DNA from: CAYSCZ01 sp964429655
GTDB taxonomy: Bacteria > Bacteroidota > Bacteroidia > Cytophagales > Cyclobacteriaceae
Assembly: GCA_964429655.1 (NCBI GenBank)
Contig: CAYSCZ010000052.1
Span: 1-20,823, forward strand
DNA: 20,823 bases
Direction of reading: 5' to 3'
Part shown: positions 1 to 6,865 of the stretch, piece after piece
How positions within the stretch are numbered: the stretch's first letter is position 1
How the letters are laid out: the number at the start of each line of letters is the position of its first letter
Translations under genes and position numbers: made by a program
The notes under the pieces: model-generated
What the model saw: the letters and a program-made list of their open reading frames with translations, nothing else
Databases searched by the model: none
Told to the model about the DNA's origin: nothing

Positions 1-81
1 ATTTCAAATTAAGAAATTCATCTAATGGTTATATTTTAGAGTAGTAAAAACGTTAAAAAACCTGAACCAATATCAATAATT

Positions 82-1485
82 ATGAAAACCAGAATAGAAA
101 AAGACACCCTTGGCAATGTTGAAGTTCCTGCGGATAAATATTGGGGAGCTCAAACTCAACGATCTAAAGATAACTTCAGAATAGGGGGTGAAAATATGAA
201 AATGCCAATAGAGATTGTGCATGCTTTTGCCATATTAAAAAAATCAGCTGCTGAGGCAAATAATGAACTTGGGGTGTTAAGTACTGATAAAGCAAAACTA
301 ATTGCTGATGTATGCGATGAAGTTTTAACTGGCGCATTGGATGACCAGTTTCCCCTGGTTGTCTGGCAAACAGGATCTGGCACTCAGTCTAATATGAATA
401 TGAATGAGGTGGTTGCAAACCGGGCCCACGTTAAGAATGGAGGCCGTCTTGAAGACTCAAAAAAATTTATACATCCCAACGATGATGTGAATAAATCACA
501 ATCATCGAATGATACATTTCCAACTGCTATGCACATAGCAGCATATAAAATGTTGGTCGAGGTAACCATACCAAAGATTGAATTGCTGAGGGATACACTT
601 AAATCAAAGTCTGATGAATTTCAATCGGTGGTGAAGATTGGGAGAACACATTTTATGGATGCAACCCCCCTCAGCTTGGGTCAGGAGTTTTCTGGGTATG
701 TCTCTCAGATTGATCATGGGCTTAGGGCTTTAAAAAATACTTTTGAACACCTTTCTGAAATTGCACTGGGAGGAACTGCTGTTGGCACGGGTTTAAACAC
801 ACCTAATGGCTATGCAGAATTGGTCGCAGAAAAAATAGCAAAATATTCCGGCATGCCCTTTAAAACCGCTGAAAATAAATTTGAGGCCTTAGCGGCTCAT
901 GACGCCCTAGTAGAAACCCATGGCGCTTTAAAGCAATTGGCCACTAGCCTGATGAAAATTGGTAATGATGTCCGGATGCTCTGCTCAGGCCCGAGAAGTG
1001 GAATTGGAGAGATAATTATTCCTTCAAATGAACCGGGGTCTTCTATTATGCCGGGTAAGGTTAACCCCACACAGTGTGAGGCGCTGACTATGGTATGCGC
1101 TCAGGTTATTGGGAATGATGTTGCTATCGGTGCCGGAGGAATGCATGGCCATTTTGAGTTGAATGTTTTCAAACCAATGATGGTTTACAACTTGCTCAAT
1201 TCAGCACGCCTGCTTGGGGATGCCTGTCAGTCTTTTAACGATAATTGTGCCGTGGGAATTGAACCGAATTATCCGGTGATCAAACAAAAACTTGAAGACT
1301 CGCTGATGCTCGTAACTGCACTTAATCCGCACATAGGCTATGAAAATGCAGCTAAAATTGCTAAAAGAGCTCATGCAGATGGATCTACATTAAGGGAAGC
1401 TGCACTTGAATTAGGATTATTAACCAATCAGCAGTTTAATGAGTGGGTCGTACCGGAAAATATGATTAGTGGCTCAAATAACTAA
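82..1485 (+). CDS. fumC: Class II fumarate hydratase (fumarase C)
   Basis: Interconverts fumarate and L-malate in the TCA cycle in the cytoplasm; class II enzymes are iron-independent homotetramers. The 467-residue length fits the family. Visible landmarks are the TGSGTQSNMN substrate-binding stretch (about 97-106), SSNDTFPTAMH (about 141-151), the R-T-H motif with the histidine near residue 190, and the fumarase/aspartase signature GSSIMPGKVNP (319-329), which carries the catalytic serine. The closely related aspartases are the main alternative, but similarity along the whole length favours fumarase. The ATG start fits the usual N-terminus (MKTRIEKDTLG). No clear Shine-Dalgarno sequence precedes it. 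The nearest upstream promoter-like element is TATATTTT at 30-37, one mismatch from the Bacteroidota -7 consensus. The next gene follows after 76 nt on the same strand. Confidence 0.97.
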   Translation: MKTRIEKDTLGNVEVPADKYWGAQTQRSKDNFRIGGENMKMPIEIVHAFAILKKSAAEANNELGVLSTDKAKLIADVCDEVLTGALDDQFPLVVWQTGSGTQSNMNMNEVVANRAHVKNGGRLEDSKKFIHPNDDVNKSQSSNDTFPTAMHIAAYKMLVEVTIPKIELLRDTLKSKSDEFQSVVKIGRTHFMDATPLSLGQEFSGYVSQIDHGLRALKNTFEHLSEIALGGTAVGTGLNTPNGYAELVAEKIAKYSGMPFKTAENKFEALAAHDALVETHGALKQLATSLMKIGNDVRMLCSGPRSGIGEIIIPSNEPGSSIMPGKVNPTQCEALTMVCAQVIGNDVAIGAGGMHGHFELNVFKPMMVYNLLNSARLLGDACQSFNDNCAVGIEPNYPVIKQKLEDSLMLVTALNPHIGYENAAKIAKRAHADGSTLREAALELGLLTNQQFNEWVVPENMISGSNN

Positions 1486-1493
1486 GGATAAAC

Positions 1494-1529
1494 TTGCTAA
1501 AATAGCAGATTTTAATTTATTTTAGCCAA
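1494..1529 (+). terminator. Weak inverted repeat after fumC, possible terminator
   Basis: TTGCTAAAAT (1494-1503) is nearly complementary to ATTTTAGCCAA (1519-1529), with one bulged C. A smaller nested hairpin (TGCTA, AAA loop, TAGCA at 1495-1507) is also possible. The stem is AT-rich, and the T-rich tract lies inside the repeat rather than after it, so it would be a weak terminator at best. Confidence 0.25.
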
Positions 1530-1561
1530 AAATTAAAAAAAATTCAATAAAAGAATAAGAG

Positions 1562-2209
1562 ATGCGAGTTTTAGGTATCATAGTTCCCATATTATTGTGT
1601 TTTCTTTTCGTTGAGCCCGTGGATGCTCAAAAAATGTCTAAAAAAGAAAAGAAGCAATGGAAAAAAAGAGCCAAGACATTTAAGAATAATCCGGAACAAC
1701 TCAAAGTACTTTTTGACGAAAACAAATCTTTAAAGGGCCAGATTGCGGATCTAAAAAAGGAGCTCGAAGCTACAGATGCTAAAATATCTGACAGAGATGA
1801 ACAGATTGCTCAATATCAGGACCAGGTTTCCAGTCTAAGGAGTGAATTAGCATCCATAAGAAACAATGGGGGTAGCTTACCAGAAACTGTGTCGGATGGA
1901 GATGGAAGTCAGCCTTCTAAGTCTGTTAATAGATCCTCCGGCCAATATAGTAAAGGTGTTGTTTTCAGGGTTCAAATCGGTGCTTTTAAGAATAAAGACC
2001 TGACCAAGTACAATAGTGCCGGAGACAATTTCAAAGCCGACCAGGATGGAGATTTGCAAAGGATGTCTCTTGGTGCATTCAGAGATTATTGGGAAGCAGA
2101 CAAATTTAAAAAATACCTAAGGGAGATGGGTGTGAAAGATGCATGGATTGTATCTTATAAAGATAATAGAAGGGTTCCCATCAAAGATGTATTAGAAGGA
2201 GTGATATAA
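1562..2209 (+). CDS. Secreted coiled-coil protein with SPOR-like C-terminus
   Basis: A 215-residue exported protein. Residues 1-22 form a signal peptide with a hydrophobic core ending in V-D-A-Q. A very lysine-rich segment (about 24-40) follows, then a heptad-like charged coiled coil (about 45-100: repeated L/I spacing with K, E, D and Q), a Ser/Gly-rich linker (about 101-132), and a C-terminal domain starting VVFRVQIGAF (133-142). That opening and the later LGAF(R) repeat resemble SPOR domains, which in known proteins bind denuded peptidoglycan. Bacteroidota genomes carry similar proteins, often loosely named ezrin/radixin/moesin-like. A periplasmic envelope role is inferred. No enzymatic motif is visible. 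A strong terminator lies 22 nt after the stop, so this gene closes its transcription unit. Confidence 0.8.
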   Translation: MRVLGIIVPILLCFLFVEPVDAQKMSKKEKKQWKKRAKTFKNNPEQLKVLFDENKSLKGQIADLKKELEATDAKISDRDEQIAQYQDQVSSLRSELASIRNNGGSLPETVSDGDGSQPSKSVNRSSGQYSKGVVFRVQIGAFKNKDLTKYNSAGDNFKADQDGDLQRMSLGAFRDYWEADKFKKYLREMGVKDAWIVSYKDNRRVPIKDVLEGVI

Positions 2210-2231
2210 AGTGATCCCTTTCAATCTAAAG

Positions 2232-2262
2232 CCCCGGTTTTAAACTAAGCCGGGGTTTTTTT
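2232..2262 (+). terminator. Strong intrinsic terminator after the SPOR-like gene
   Basis: CCCCGGTTT (2232-2240) pairs with AAGCCGGGG (2247-2255) through one T-G wobble around the 6-nt loop TAAACT. Seven T residues follow at 2256-2262. This is a textbook Rho-independent terminator, placed 22 nt after the stop codon of the 1562-2209 gene and before map. Confidence 0.92.
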
Positions 2263-2285
2263 ATTCACTATTAAAAAAGTTAATC

Positions 2286-2293
2286 TACTTTTG
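2286..2293 (+). promoter_or_regulatory. Bacteroidota-type -7 promoter element for map
   Basis: TACTTTTG matches the Bacteroidota -7 consensus TAnnTTTG and is followed by CAGC. It lies between the terminator at 2232-2262 and the map start, with 20 nt to the TTG codon. I see no good -33 TTTG at the usual distance. Transcription starting shortly downstream would give a very short leader. Confidence 0.6.
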
Positions 2294-2313
2294 CAGCTAT
2301 AATTTTCGAACCT

Positions 2314-3114
2314 TTGAGTAAATCCATAAAACTAAAATCCTTAGATGAAATTGAGCTCATCCGGAAAAGTTCATTACTAGTATCTAAAGCCCTTGGGATG
2401 CTTGCAAAAGAGATAAAGCCCGGCACTAATTTGCTCTATCTTGACAAAAGAGCCGATGAATTTATTAGGGATCATGGTGCAGTTCCGGGATTTTTAGGAT
2501 TATACGATTATCCTAACTCCATAATTACATCTGTCAACGAGCAAGTAGTACATGGTATCCCAACCAATAGGGTGCTAAAAGATGGTGATATTATCGGTAT
2601 TGATATCGGGGTTTTAAAAAACGGTTATTATGGGGATCATGCCTATTCATTTGCGGTAGGGGAAATCTCTGATGAAGTTAAAAAATTATTAAAGGTGACT
2701 AAGGAAAGCCTTTACCTTGGTATTGAAAAGGCAATTGTAGGAAATAGGATAGGAGATATTAGCCATGCAATTCAACACTATAATGAGTCTCATGGGTATG
2801 GTGTGGTCCGTGAACTGGTTGGTCATGGGATAGGAAGGAAGATGCATGAATCGCCTGAGGTACCAAACTTTGGAAAAAGGGGGCGAGGGCCCAAGATAAA
2901 AAATGGATTAGTAATCGCCATTGAACCCATGATTAACCTGGGAACCAGAAGAGTCAAACAATTAAATGATGGTTGGACTATAGTGACTGCTGATAGGAAA
3001 CCTTCTGCACATTTCGAGCACAATGTGGCAGTGGTAAACGATAAGCCTGTAATTTTATCGACTTTTGATTACATAGAAAAAGCATTGGCGGAAGAGAATG
3101 CCGTATTGGTTTAA
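2314..3114 (+). CDS. map: Type I methionine aminopeptidase
   Basis: Removes the N-terminal methionine from nascent proteins; a cytoplasmic dimetal hydrolase of the pita-bread fold. The 266-residue length is normal. The five expected metal ligands are all visible and, counted from this start, fall on the same numbers as in the E. coli enzyme: D97 (IGIDIG), D108 (YYGDHA), H171 (GHGIG), E204 (AIEPM) and E235 (HFEH). The substrate-binding H80 (VVHGIP) is also present. The start is TTG: there is no in-frame ATG before residue 29, and the normal N-terminal helix (LDEIELIRKS) begins right after it. A terminator precedes the gene and a -7 promoter element lies 20 nt upstream, so it is probably transcribed alone. 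Its stop codon overlaps the stop of the opposing VOC gene. Confidence 0.96.
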   Translation: MSKSIKLKSLDEIELIRKSSLLVSKALGMLAKEIKPGTNLLYLDKRADEFIRDHGAVPGFLGLYDYPNSIITSVNEQVVHGIPTNRVLKDGDIIGIDIGVLKNGYYGDHAYSFAVGEISDEVKKLLKVTKESLYLGIEKAIVGNRIGDISHAIQHYNESHGYGVVRELVGHGIGRKMHESPEVPNFGKRGRGPKIKNGLVIAIEPMINLGTRRVKQLNDGWTIVTADRKPSAHFEHNVAVVNDKPVILSTFDYIEKALAEENAVLV

Positions 3115-3503
3115 TCGCCCCAAATCCCACATTGAACTACTTCCAGAACATGTCCGTCCGGATCTTCAAAATAAAACGATCTAAGATTATCACTCCATGA
3201 TTGCTCATGTGTAATTGGTATATTATGTTTTTTGAACTGTTCTTTTGTTTTTTGATAATCCTCTTTAGCTACTTCAAAGGCGAGGTGTTGTTTCCCATAA
3301 GCATAGTGTGGAGGCAAATTTTTGTCTGCTTTTGTTTTTTCAGCTACAAAGCATAATAGTACCGATGACCCTGCCCGAAAGAAAATATGCCTACCAGCAA
3401 CTTTACTAATTAACGGTAAATTAAGTAAGCCATTGTAGAACCATTCACTTTGATCCAAATCAGATATATAAAGACAATTTTCTTTTATTTGTGTAATTCT
3501 CAT
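3111..3503 (-). CDS. VOC-fold (glyoxalase/bleomycin-resistance superfamily) protein
   Basis: A 130-residue single-domain protein of the vicinal oxygen chelate superfamily, which includes glyoxalase I, extradiol dioxygenases and fosfomycin thiol transferases. The paired beta-alpha-beta-beta-beta modules show as LYISDLDQSEWFYNGLL near the N-terminus and SFYFEDPDGHVLEVVQ near the C-terminus. Likely metal ligands are the histidine in GKQHLAFEV and the glutamate in HVLEVV. The usual first-ligand histidine (as in DHVALYV) is replaced by glutamate in the KENCLYI segment. The substrate cannot be told from sequence. The start is ATG. The gene diverges from the CLC gene with 22 nt between start codons and converges on map with a 4-nt overlap. 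Confidence 0.85.
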   Translation of the reverse strand: MRITQIKENCLYISDLDQSEWFYNGLLNLPLISKVAGRHIFFRAGSSVLLCFVAEKTKADKNLPPHYAYGKQHLAFEVAKEDYQKTKEQFKKHNIPITHEQSWSDNLRSFYFEDPDGHVLEVVQCGIWGD

Positions 3504-3525
3504 GAGGGCTTGTAATTCCTTTTAG

Positions 3526-5295
3526 ATGAAAATTAATGATATTTTCATAAGATTCCTGTTATGGAGAGTAAAGCATTTTACCAACTTCATATTAATATTC
3601 AGTGGCTTTGTAGGCATGTTATCAGGACTGGCGGCTGTCACTTTAAAAAGTGCAGTGCATCTTATCCAGGGAACACTGGAAGAAAATCTCGATAACACCG
3701 GAATAAATTATTTATATCTGGGCTTTCCTCTTGTTGGTATTTTGCTGACGCTAATCATGACTAAATATTTCATTAAGGACAAGCCAGGTCATGGTATCAC
3801 ACAAATTCTTTATTCCATATCAAAGAATTCGAGTGTCATAAGCAGGGTTAAAATTTATTCAAGAATGTTTACCAGCGCTCTGACGGTTGGTTTCGGAGGC
3901 TCAGTTGGTTTAGAGGCACCTATCGTGGTTACAGGTTCAGCTATTGGTTCAAACCTTGGCAGTTTATTTCATTTAAACTACAAGAAAAGGTCTTTGCTTA
4001 TCGGATGTGGATCAGCCGGGGCCATATCAGCCATCTTTAATTCTCCCATTGCCGGGGTTATTTTTACCATTGAGGTTATCCTTACGGATATTACCATTAA
4101 CCAGTTCGTCCCACTACTTATTGCGTCAGTGGTGGGTGCGTTGGTTTCACTGACATTGCTCGGTGATGATATCTTATTTTCTTTTAAGCTACAGGATGCA
4201 TTCATGCTTTCCGACGTTCCATACTTTATTCTATTAGGGATTTTATGTGGAATAGTCTCTGTTTATTTTACCCGGTTAACCTACTATGTAGAAAACAAAA
4301 TTTATGAGATACGAAATGATTTTGGCAGAGCATTTACCGGAGGGATAATTTTGGCCATCATCATATTTTTATTTCCCCCAATCTATGGAGAGGGTTACGA
4401 TACGATCAAACTGATTCTCAATGGAAATGAATCTCAAATACTAAATAGAAGCTTATTCTATGGGTATTATGATAGTTACTTATTATTAATTTTATTCATC
4501 ATTAGTGTGATTCTTGTAAAACCAATTGCTTCCGCGCTAACCATTGGGGCCGGTGGTAGCGGTGGTATTTTTGCTCCCTCGTTGTTTATCGGCGGGGTGA
4601 CCGGTTTCTTTCTTGCAAAAGTCTTACAGTTTGTGGTGGGTATTGATATTAGTACGAGTAATTTCACGTTGGTCGGAATGTGTGGTTTAATGAGTGGAAT
4701 TCTCCATGCACCACTCACTGCTATTTTTCTCATTGCAGAAATTACGGGTGGTTATACACTTTTTGTTCCATTGATGCTGGTATCAGCGATATCATATGCA
4801 ACAACGCTAAGATTTGAAAAATACAGTTTATACACTAAAAACTTGATCGAAAGGGGTGACCTTATTCAGTACGATAAGGATCGTAAGGTGCTAAGCAACC
4901 TAAGCATAAAAAGACTTATTGAAACAGATCTCAAAACAATTCATCCGGATGCTACGCTTGATGAGCTTATCGAGAAGGTCAAAATATCTCGAAGAAATAT
5001 TTTCCCGGTCGTGGATGAAAAAAATGAGTTGCACGGAATTGTTACGCTGGATGATATAAGGGATATTATGTTTGATGACGATATACGTAAAAATACTGTA
5101 GTCAATGAGATCATGCAAAAACCTCCGGCTTTTGTGTCACCCAACGAAGAGATGCAGTCGGTCATGAATAAATTCGAGTATTCCAACGTTTGGAACTTGC
5201 CAGTTTTAGAAAACAAAAAATATGTTGGCTTTCTTTCAAAATCAAACATTTTTAATGCTTACAGAAAAAGATTGATCAAAGAAGATCAGGAATAA
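3526..5295 (+). CDS. CLC-family chloride channel/transporter with C-terminal CBS pair
   Basis: A 589-residue inner-membrane protein. The first 430 residues hold the CLC core and the last 130 a CBS-domain pair (about 466-525 and 530-585), which in other proteins senses nucleotides. CLC landmarks are GHGIT (88-92, the selectivity-loop position), GSVGLEAP (125-132, with the external gating glutamate at E130), FNSPIAG (171-177), GSGGIFAPS (344-352) and a tyrosine at Y436 likely to match the central pore tyrosine of E. coli ClC. The internal proton glutamate of exchangers falls on valine (V184, in FTIEV), as in CLC channels. Passive chloride conduction is therefore possible, though coupled exchange cannot be excluded. 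The gene diverges from the VOC gene 22 nt away. A long AT-rich gap follows. Confidence 0.93.
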   Translation: MKINDIFIRFLLWRVKHFTNFILIFSGFVGMLSGLAAVTLKSAVHLIQGTLEENLDNTGINYLYLGFPLVGILLTLIMTKYFIKDKPGHGITQILYSISKNSSVISRVKIYSRMFTSALTVGFGGSVGLEAPIVVTGSAIGSNLGSLFHLNYKKRSLLIGCGSAGAISAIFNSPIAGVIFTIEVILTDITINQFVPLLIASVVGALVSLTLLGDDILFSFKLQDAFMLSDVPYFILLGILCGIVSVYFTRLTYYVENKIYEIRNDFGRAFTGGIILAIIIFLFPPIYGEGYDTIKLILNGNESQILNRSLFYGYYDSYLLLILFIISVILVKPIASALTIGAGGSGGIFAPSLFIGGVTGFFLAKVLQFVVGIDISTSNFTLVGMCGLMSGILHAPLTAIFLIAEITGGYTLFVPLMLVSAISYATTLRFEKYSLYTKNLIERGDLIQYDKDRKVLSNLSIKRLIETDLKTIHPDATLDELIEKVKISRRNIFPVVDEKNELHGIVTLDDIRDIMFDDDIRKNTVVNEIMQKPPAFVSPNEEMQSVMNKFEYSNVWNLPVLENKKYVGFLSKSNIFNAYRKRLIKEDQE

Positions 5296-5331
5296 TTGAC
5301 ATAATTGTTTGCTTTCTAAATATTTCCGGAT

Positions 5332-5340
5332 TTATCCACA
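5332..5340 (+). promoter_or_regulatory. Perfect DnaA box
   Basis: TTATCCACA matches the DnaA-box consensus TTATNCACA exactly and lies 37 nt after the CLC stop codon, in AT-rich non-coding DNA. Confidence 0.5.
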
Positions 5341-5409
5341 AAAATTAACTTTAATTAAGCAAATTTAAACCATTGATAATCAATGTTATAGAAATAATTA
5401 CAGCAAACG

Positions 5410-5438
5410 TGTGGAAAACTTTCTTAAAATGTGGAAAA
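5410..5438 (-). promoter_or_regulatory. Pair of relaxed-consensus DnaA boxes, 20 bp apart
   Basis: TGTGGAAAA occurs at 5410-5418 and again at 5430-5438. On the - strand both read TTTTCCACA, which fits the relaxed consensus TTWTNCACA. The same orientation and a spacing of about two helical turns put both sites on one face of the DNA. Confidence 0.42.
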
Positions 5439-5697
5439 GTATGCTTGACATTTTCATATCCTTATTATTTTATAAATGCCTATGCTTTATATGATAATTT
5501 GCGTTCATATGGTTTTAAAATATTAGTACCTGAAATTGATTTTCCTTAGGATATTTAAGGGATTCCCTAATTATTTTAATGTTATATAAAAATTTTGTTT
5601 TATGTTATGACAGAAAAATTTCATATCAAGCATTCTTAAAATAATTATATTTTTAAAATGACTATAACCAATAAATAGCGTGGTCGTAATGATAGTT

Positions 5698-6180
5698 ATG
5701 AAAATCTACCCGATAGTATTATTGCTATTACTGGTTCATCATCTGAACTTAGCTCAAAACGTAGAAGTAATTCAATATCCAGACCTGGATGATCTCATTT
5801 ACAAAAAATCTAATGAATTAAAAGTCATTAATTTCTGGGCTACCTGGTGCAAACCATGCGTTGCCGAGATCCCGCATTTTGAAACGGTCAATCAAAAATA
5901 TGAAGATGAAGGTCTTAAGGTATATTTGATAAGCTTCGATTTCCCTTCCCAACTGGACAAAAAAGTAAAAAGATTTATTAATAAGAAAAATATTAAATCT
6001 ATCGTAAAACTGTTGGACGAAACCGATTACAATGCCTTTATAGATAAAGTCGATAATAGCTGGTCTGGCGCAATACCGGCAACATTGATCGTTGACGGAC
6101 GCACGGGCAGAAGGTCTTTCTATGAAAAATCTTTTAGCCTTGAAGAGTTAGAAACAGAAATACAAAAATTTTTAAATTAA
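5698..6180 (+). CDS. TlpA-like periplasmic thioredoxin-fold protein
   Basis: A thiol-disulfide oxidoreductase of the thioredoxin superfamily, most like the TlpA/ResA group, which keeps exported cysteines reduced. I chose the ATG at 5698 because it gives a compact N-terminal signal sequence (MKIYPIVLLLLL through LAQ). GTG at 5680 and ATG at 5689, in the same frame, would add six or three residues. The active site is W-A-T-W-C-K-P-C (cysteines at 51 and 54), and the cis-proline loop is GAIPATLIVD. Export probably ends in the periplasm; a lipobox is not evident. The next gene, another thioredoxin-fold protein, begins 10 nt after the stop, so the two form an operon ending at the terminator at 6841-6865. 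Confidence 0.88.
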   Translation: MKIYPIVLLLLLVHHLNLAQNVEVIQYPDLDDLIYKKSNELKVINFWATWCKPCVAEIPHFETVNQKYEDEGLKVYLISFDFPSQLDKKVKRFINKKNIKSIVKLLDETDYNAFIDKVDNSWSGAIPATLIVDGRTGRRSFYEKSFSLEELETEIQKFLN

Positions 6181-6190
6181 AATAATTCAA

Positions 6191-6814
6191 ATGAAAAAAA
6201 ACTACATAATAATCTTTGGAATATTTATTTCTGCGATAATCTTATTTGTAAATGCAGGGAGTAGTGATGATGGTTACAAGATTGGTGATAATATTAAAGA
6301 TTTCAAATTGAAAAACATTGATGGGCGTTTTGTTTCTTTATCTGATTATGATGAAGCCAAAGGATTTATTATTGTTTTCACATGCAACACATGTCCGTAC
6401 GCTAAGCTATATGAAAGTAGGATTATAGCATTGGATAAAAAATATAAGGGGCAAGGCTATCCCGTTATGGCTATTAATCCAAATGATGTTAATAAGCAAC
6501 CAGGGGATTCATTCGATGAAATGAAGAAAAGGGCCAGAGAAAAAGGATTTACTTTCCCTTATTTGTATGATGAGAGCCAGAAGGTTGCCTCCGATTTTGG
6601 AGCGACAAGAACGCCACATATTTATGTGTTGAGTAAAGAGTCTGGCAATTACAAGGTCAAATACATCGGAGCTATTGATGACAACCATCGCGATGCCAGT
6701 AAAGTTAATGAAACGTATGTAGAGGATGCAGTAGATGCATTACTCAAAGGTAAAGATGTTGAAACCAATTTTACTAAGGCTATTGGATGTACAATTAAGT
6801 GGAAAGAAGCTTAA
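6191..6814 (+). CDS. Thioredoxin-fold redoxin with CNTC motif and extra C-terminal cysteine
   Basis: A 207-residue exported or membrane-anchored redoxin. Residues 1-22 are a hydrophobic signal or anchor segment. The AhpC/TSA-like redoxin domain follows, with FTCNTCPYA (C65 and C68) and a cis-proline loop in TRTPHIYV. The C-terminus carries GCTIKW with a third cysteine (C200); related bacterial redoxins share this tail. The CxxC pair suggests thiol-disulfide exchange rather than classic one-cysteine peroxidase action, but a peroxidase-like role is possible. It lies 10 nt after the TlpA-like gene and is followed by an intrinsic terminator, so the two probably work in the same periplasmic redox pathway. 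Confidence 0.85.
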   Translation: MKKNYIIIFGIFISAIILFVNAGSSDDGYKIGDNIKDFKLKNIDGRFVSLSDYDEAKGFIIVFTCNTCPYAKLYESRIIALDKKYKGQGYPVMAINPNDVNKQPGDSFDEMKKRAREKGFTFPYLYDESQKVASDFGATRTPHIYVLSKESGNYKVKYIGAIDDNHRDASKVNETYVEDAVDALLKGKDVETNFTKAIGCTIKWKEA

Positions 6815-6840
6815 AGGATAAGATTTGGTATAATTTGTTA

Positions 6841-6865
6841 GCCCTGGCATTGTCAGGGTTTTTTT
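6841..6865 (+). terminator. Intrinsic terminator abutting the next start codon
   Basis: CCCTG (6842-6846) pairs with CAGGG (6854-6858) around the 7-nt loop GCATTGT. Seven T residues follow at 6859-6865. The hairpin ends the two-gene thioredoxin operon. The T-run is immediately followed by the ATG (6866) of the hemerythrin-like gene. Confidence 0.82.

Larger units (their letters stand above)
5296..5697. other. AT-rich intergenic region with DnaA-box cluster and palindromes
   Basis: About 400 nt without a convincing gene. It contains one perfect DnaA box on the + strand (TTATCCACA, 5332-5340) and two TGTGGAAAA sites (5410-5418 and 5430-5438), which read TTTTCCACA on the - strand and match the relaxed consensus TTWTNCACA. 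The latter two start exactly 20 bp apart. There is a 15-bp palindrome CATTGATAATCAATG (5371-5385), a palindrome AGGGATTCCCT (5558-5568), and an overlapping stem CCTTA (5544-5548) / TAAGG (5556-5560). Very AT-rich tracts lie at about 5465-5510 and 5571-5665. The make-up resembles a bacterial replication origin or a DnaA-binding regulatory site. Neighbouring gene orientation does not switch cleanly here, so the origin idea is only inference. The promoter for the downstream thioredoxin gene must also lie here, but I see no clear TAnnTTTG. Confidence 0.4.

Noticed and set aside
5544..5568. Overlapping hairpins CCTTA/TAAGG and AGGGATTCCCT as a terminator for the CLC gene
   Set aside because: They lie about 250 nt after the CLC stop, the stems are short, and no T-run follows. 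They are kept only as part of the intergenic description.
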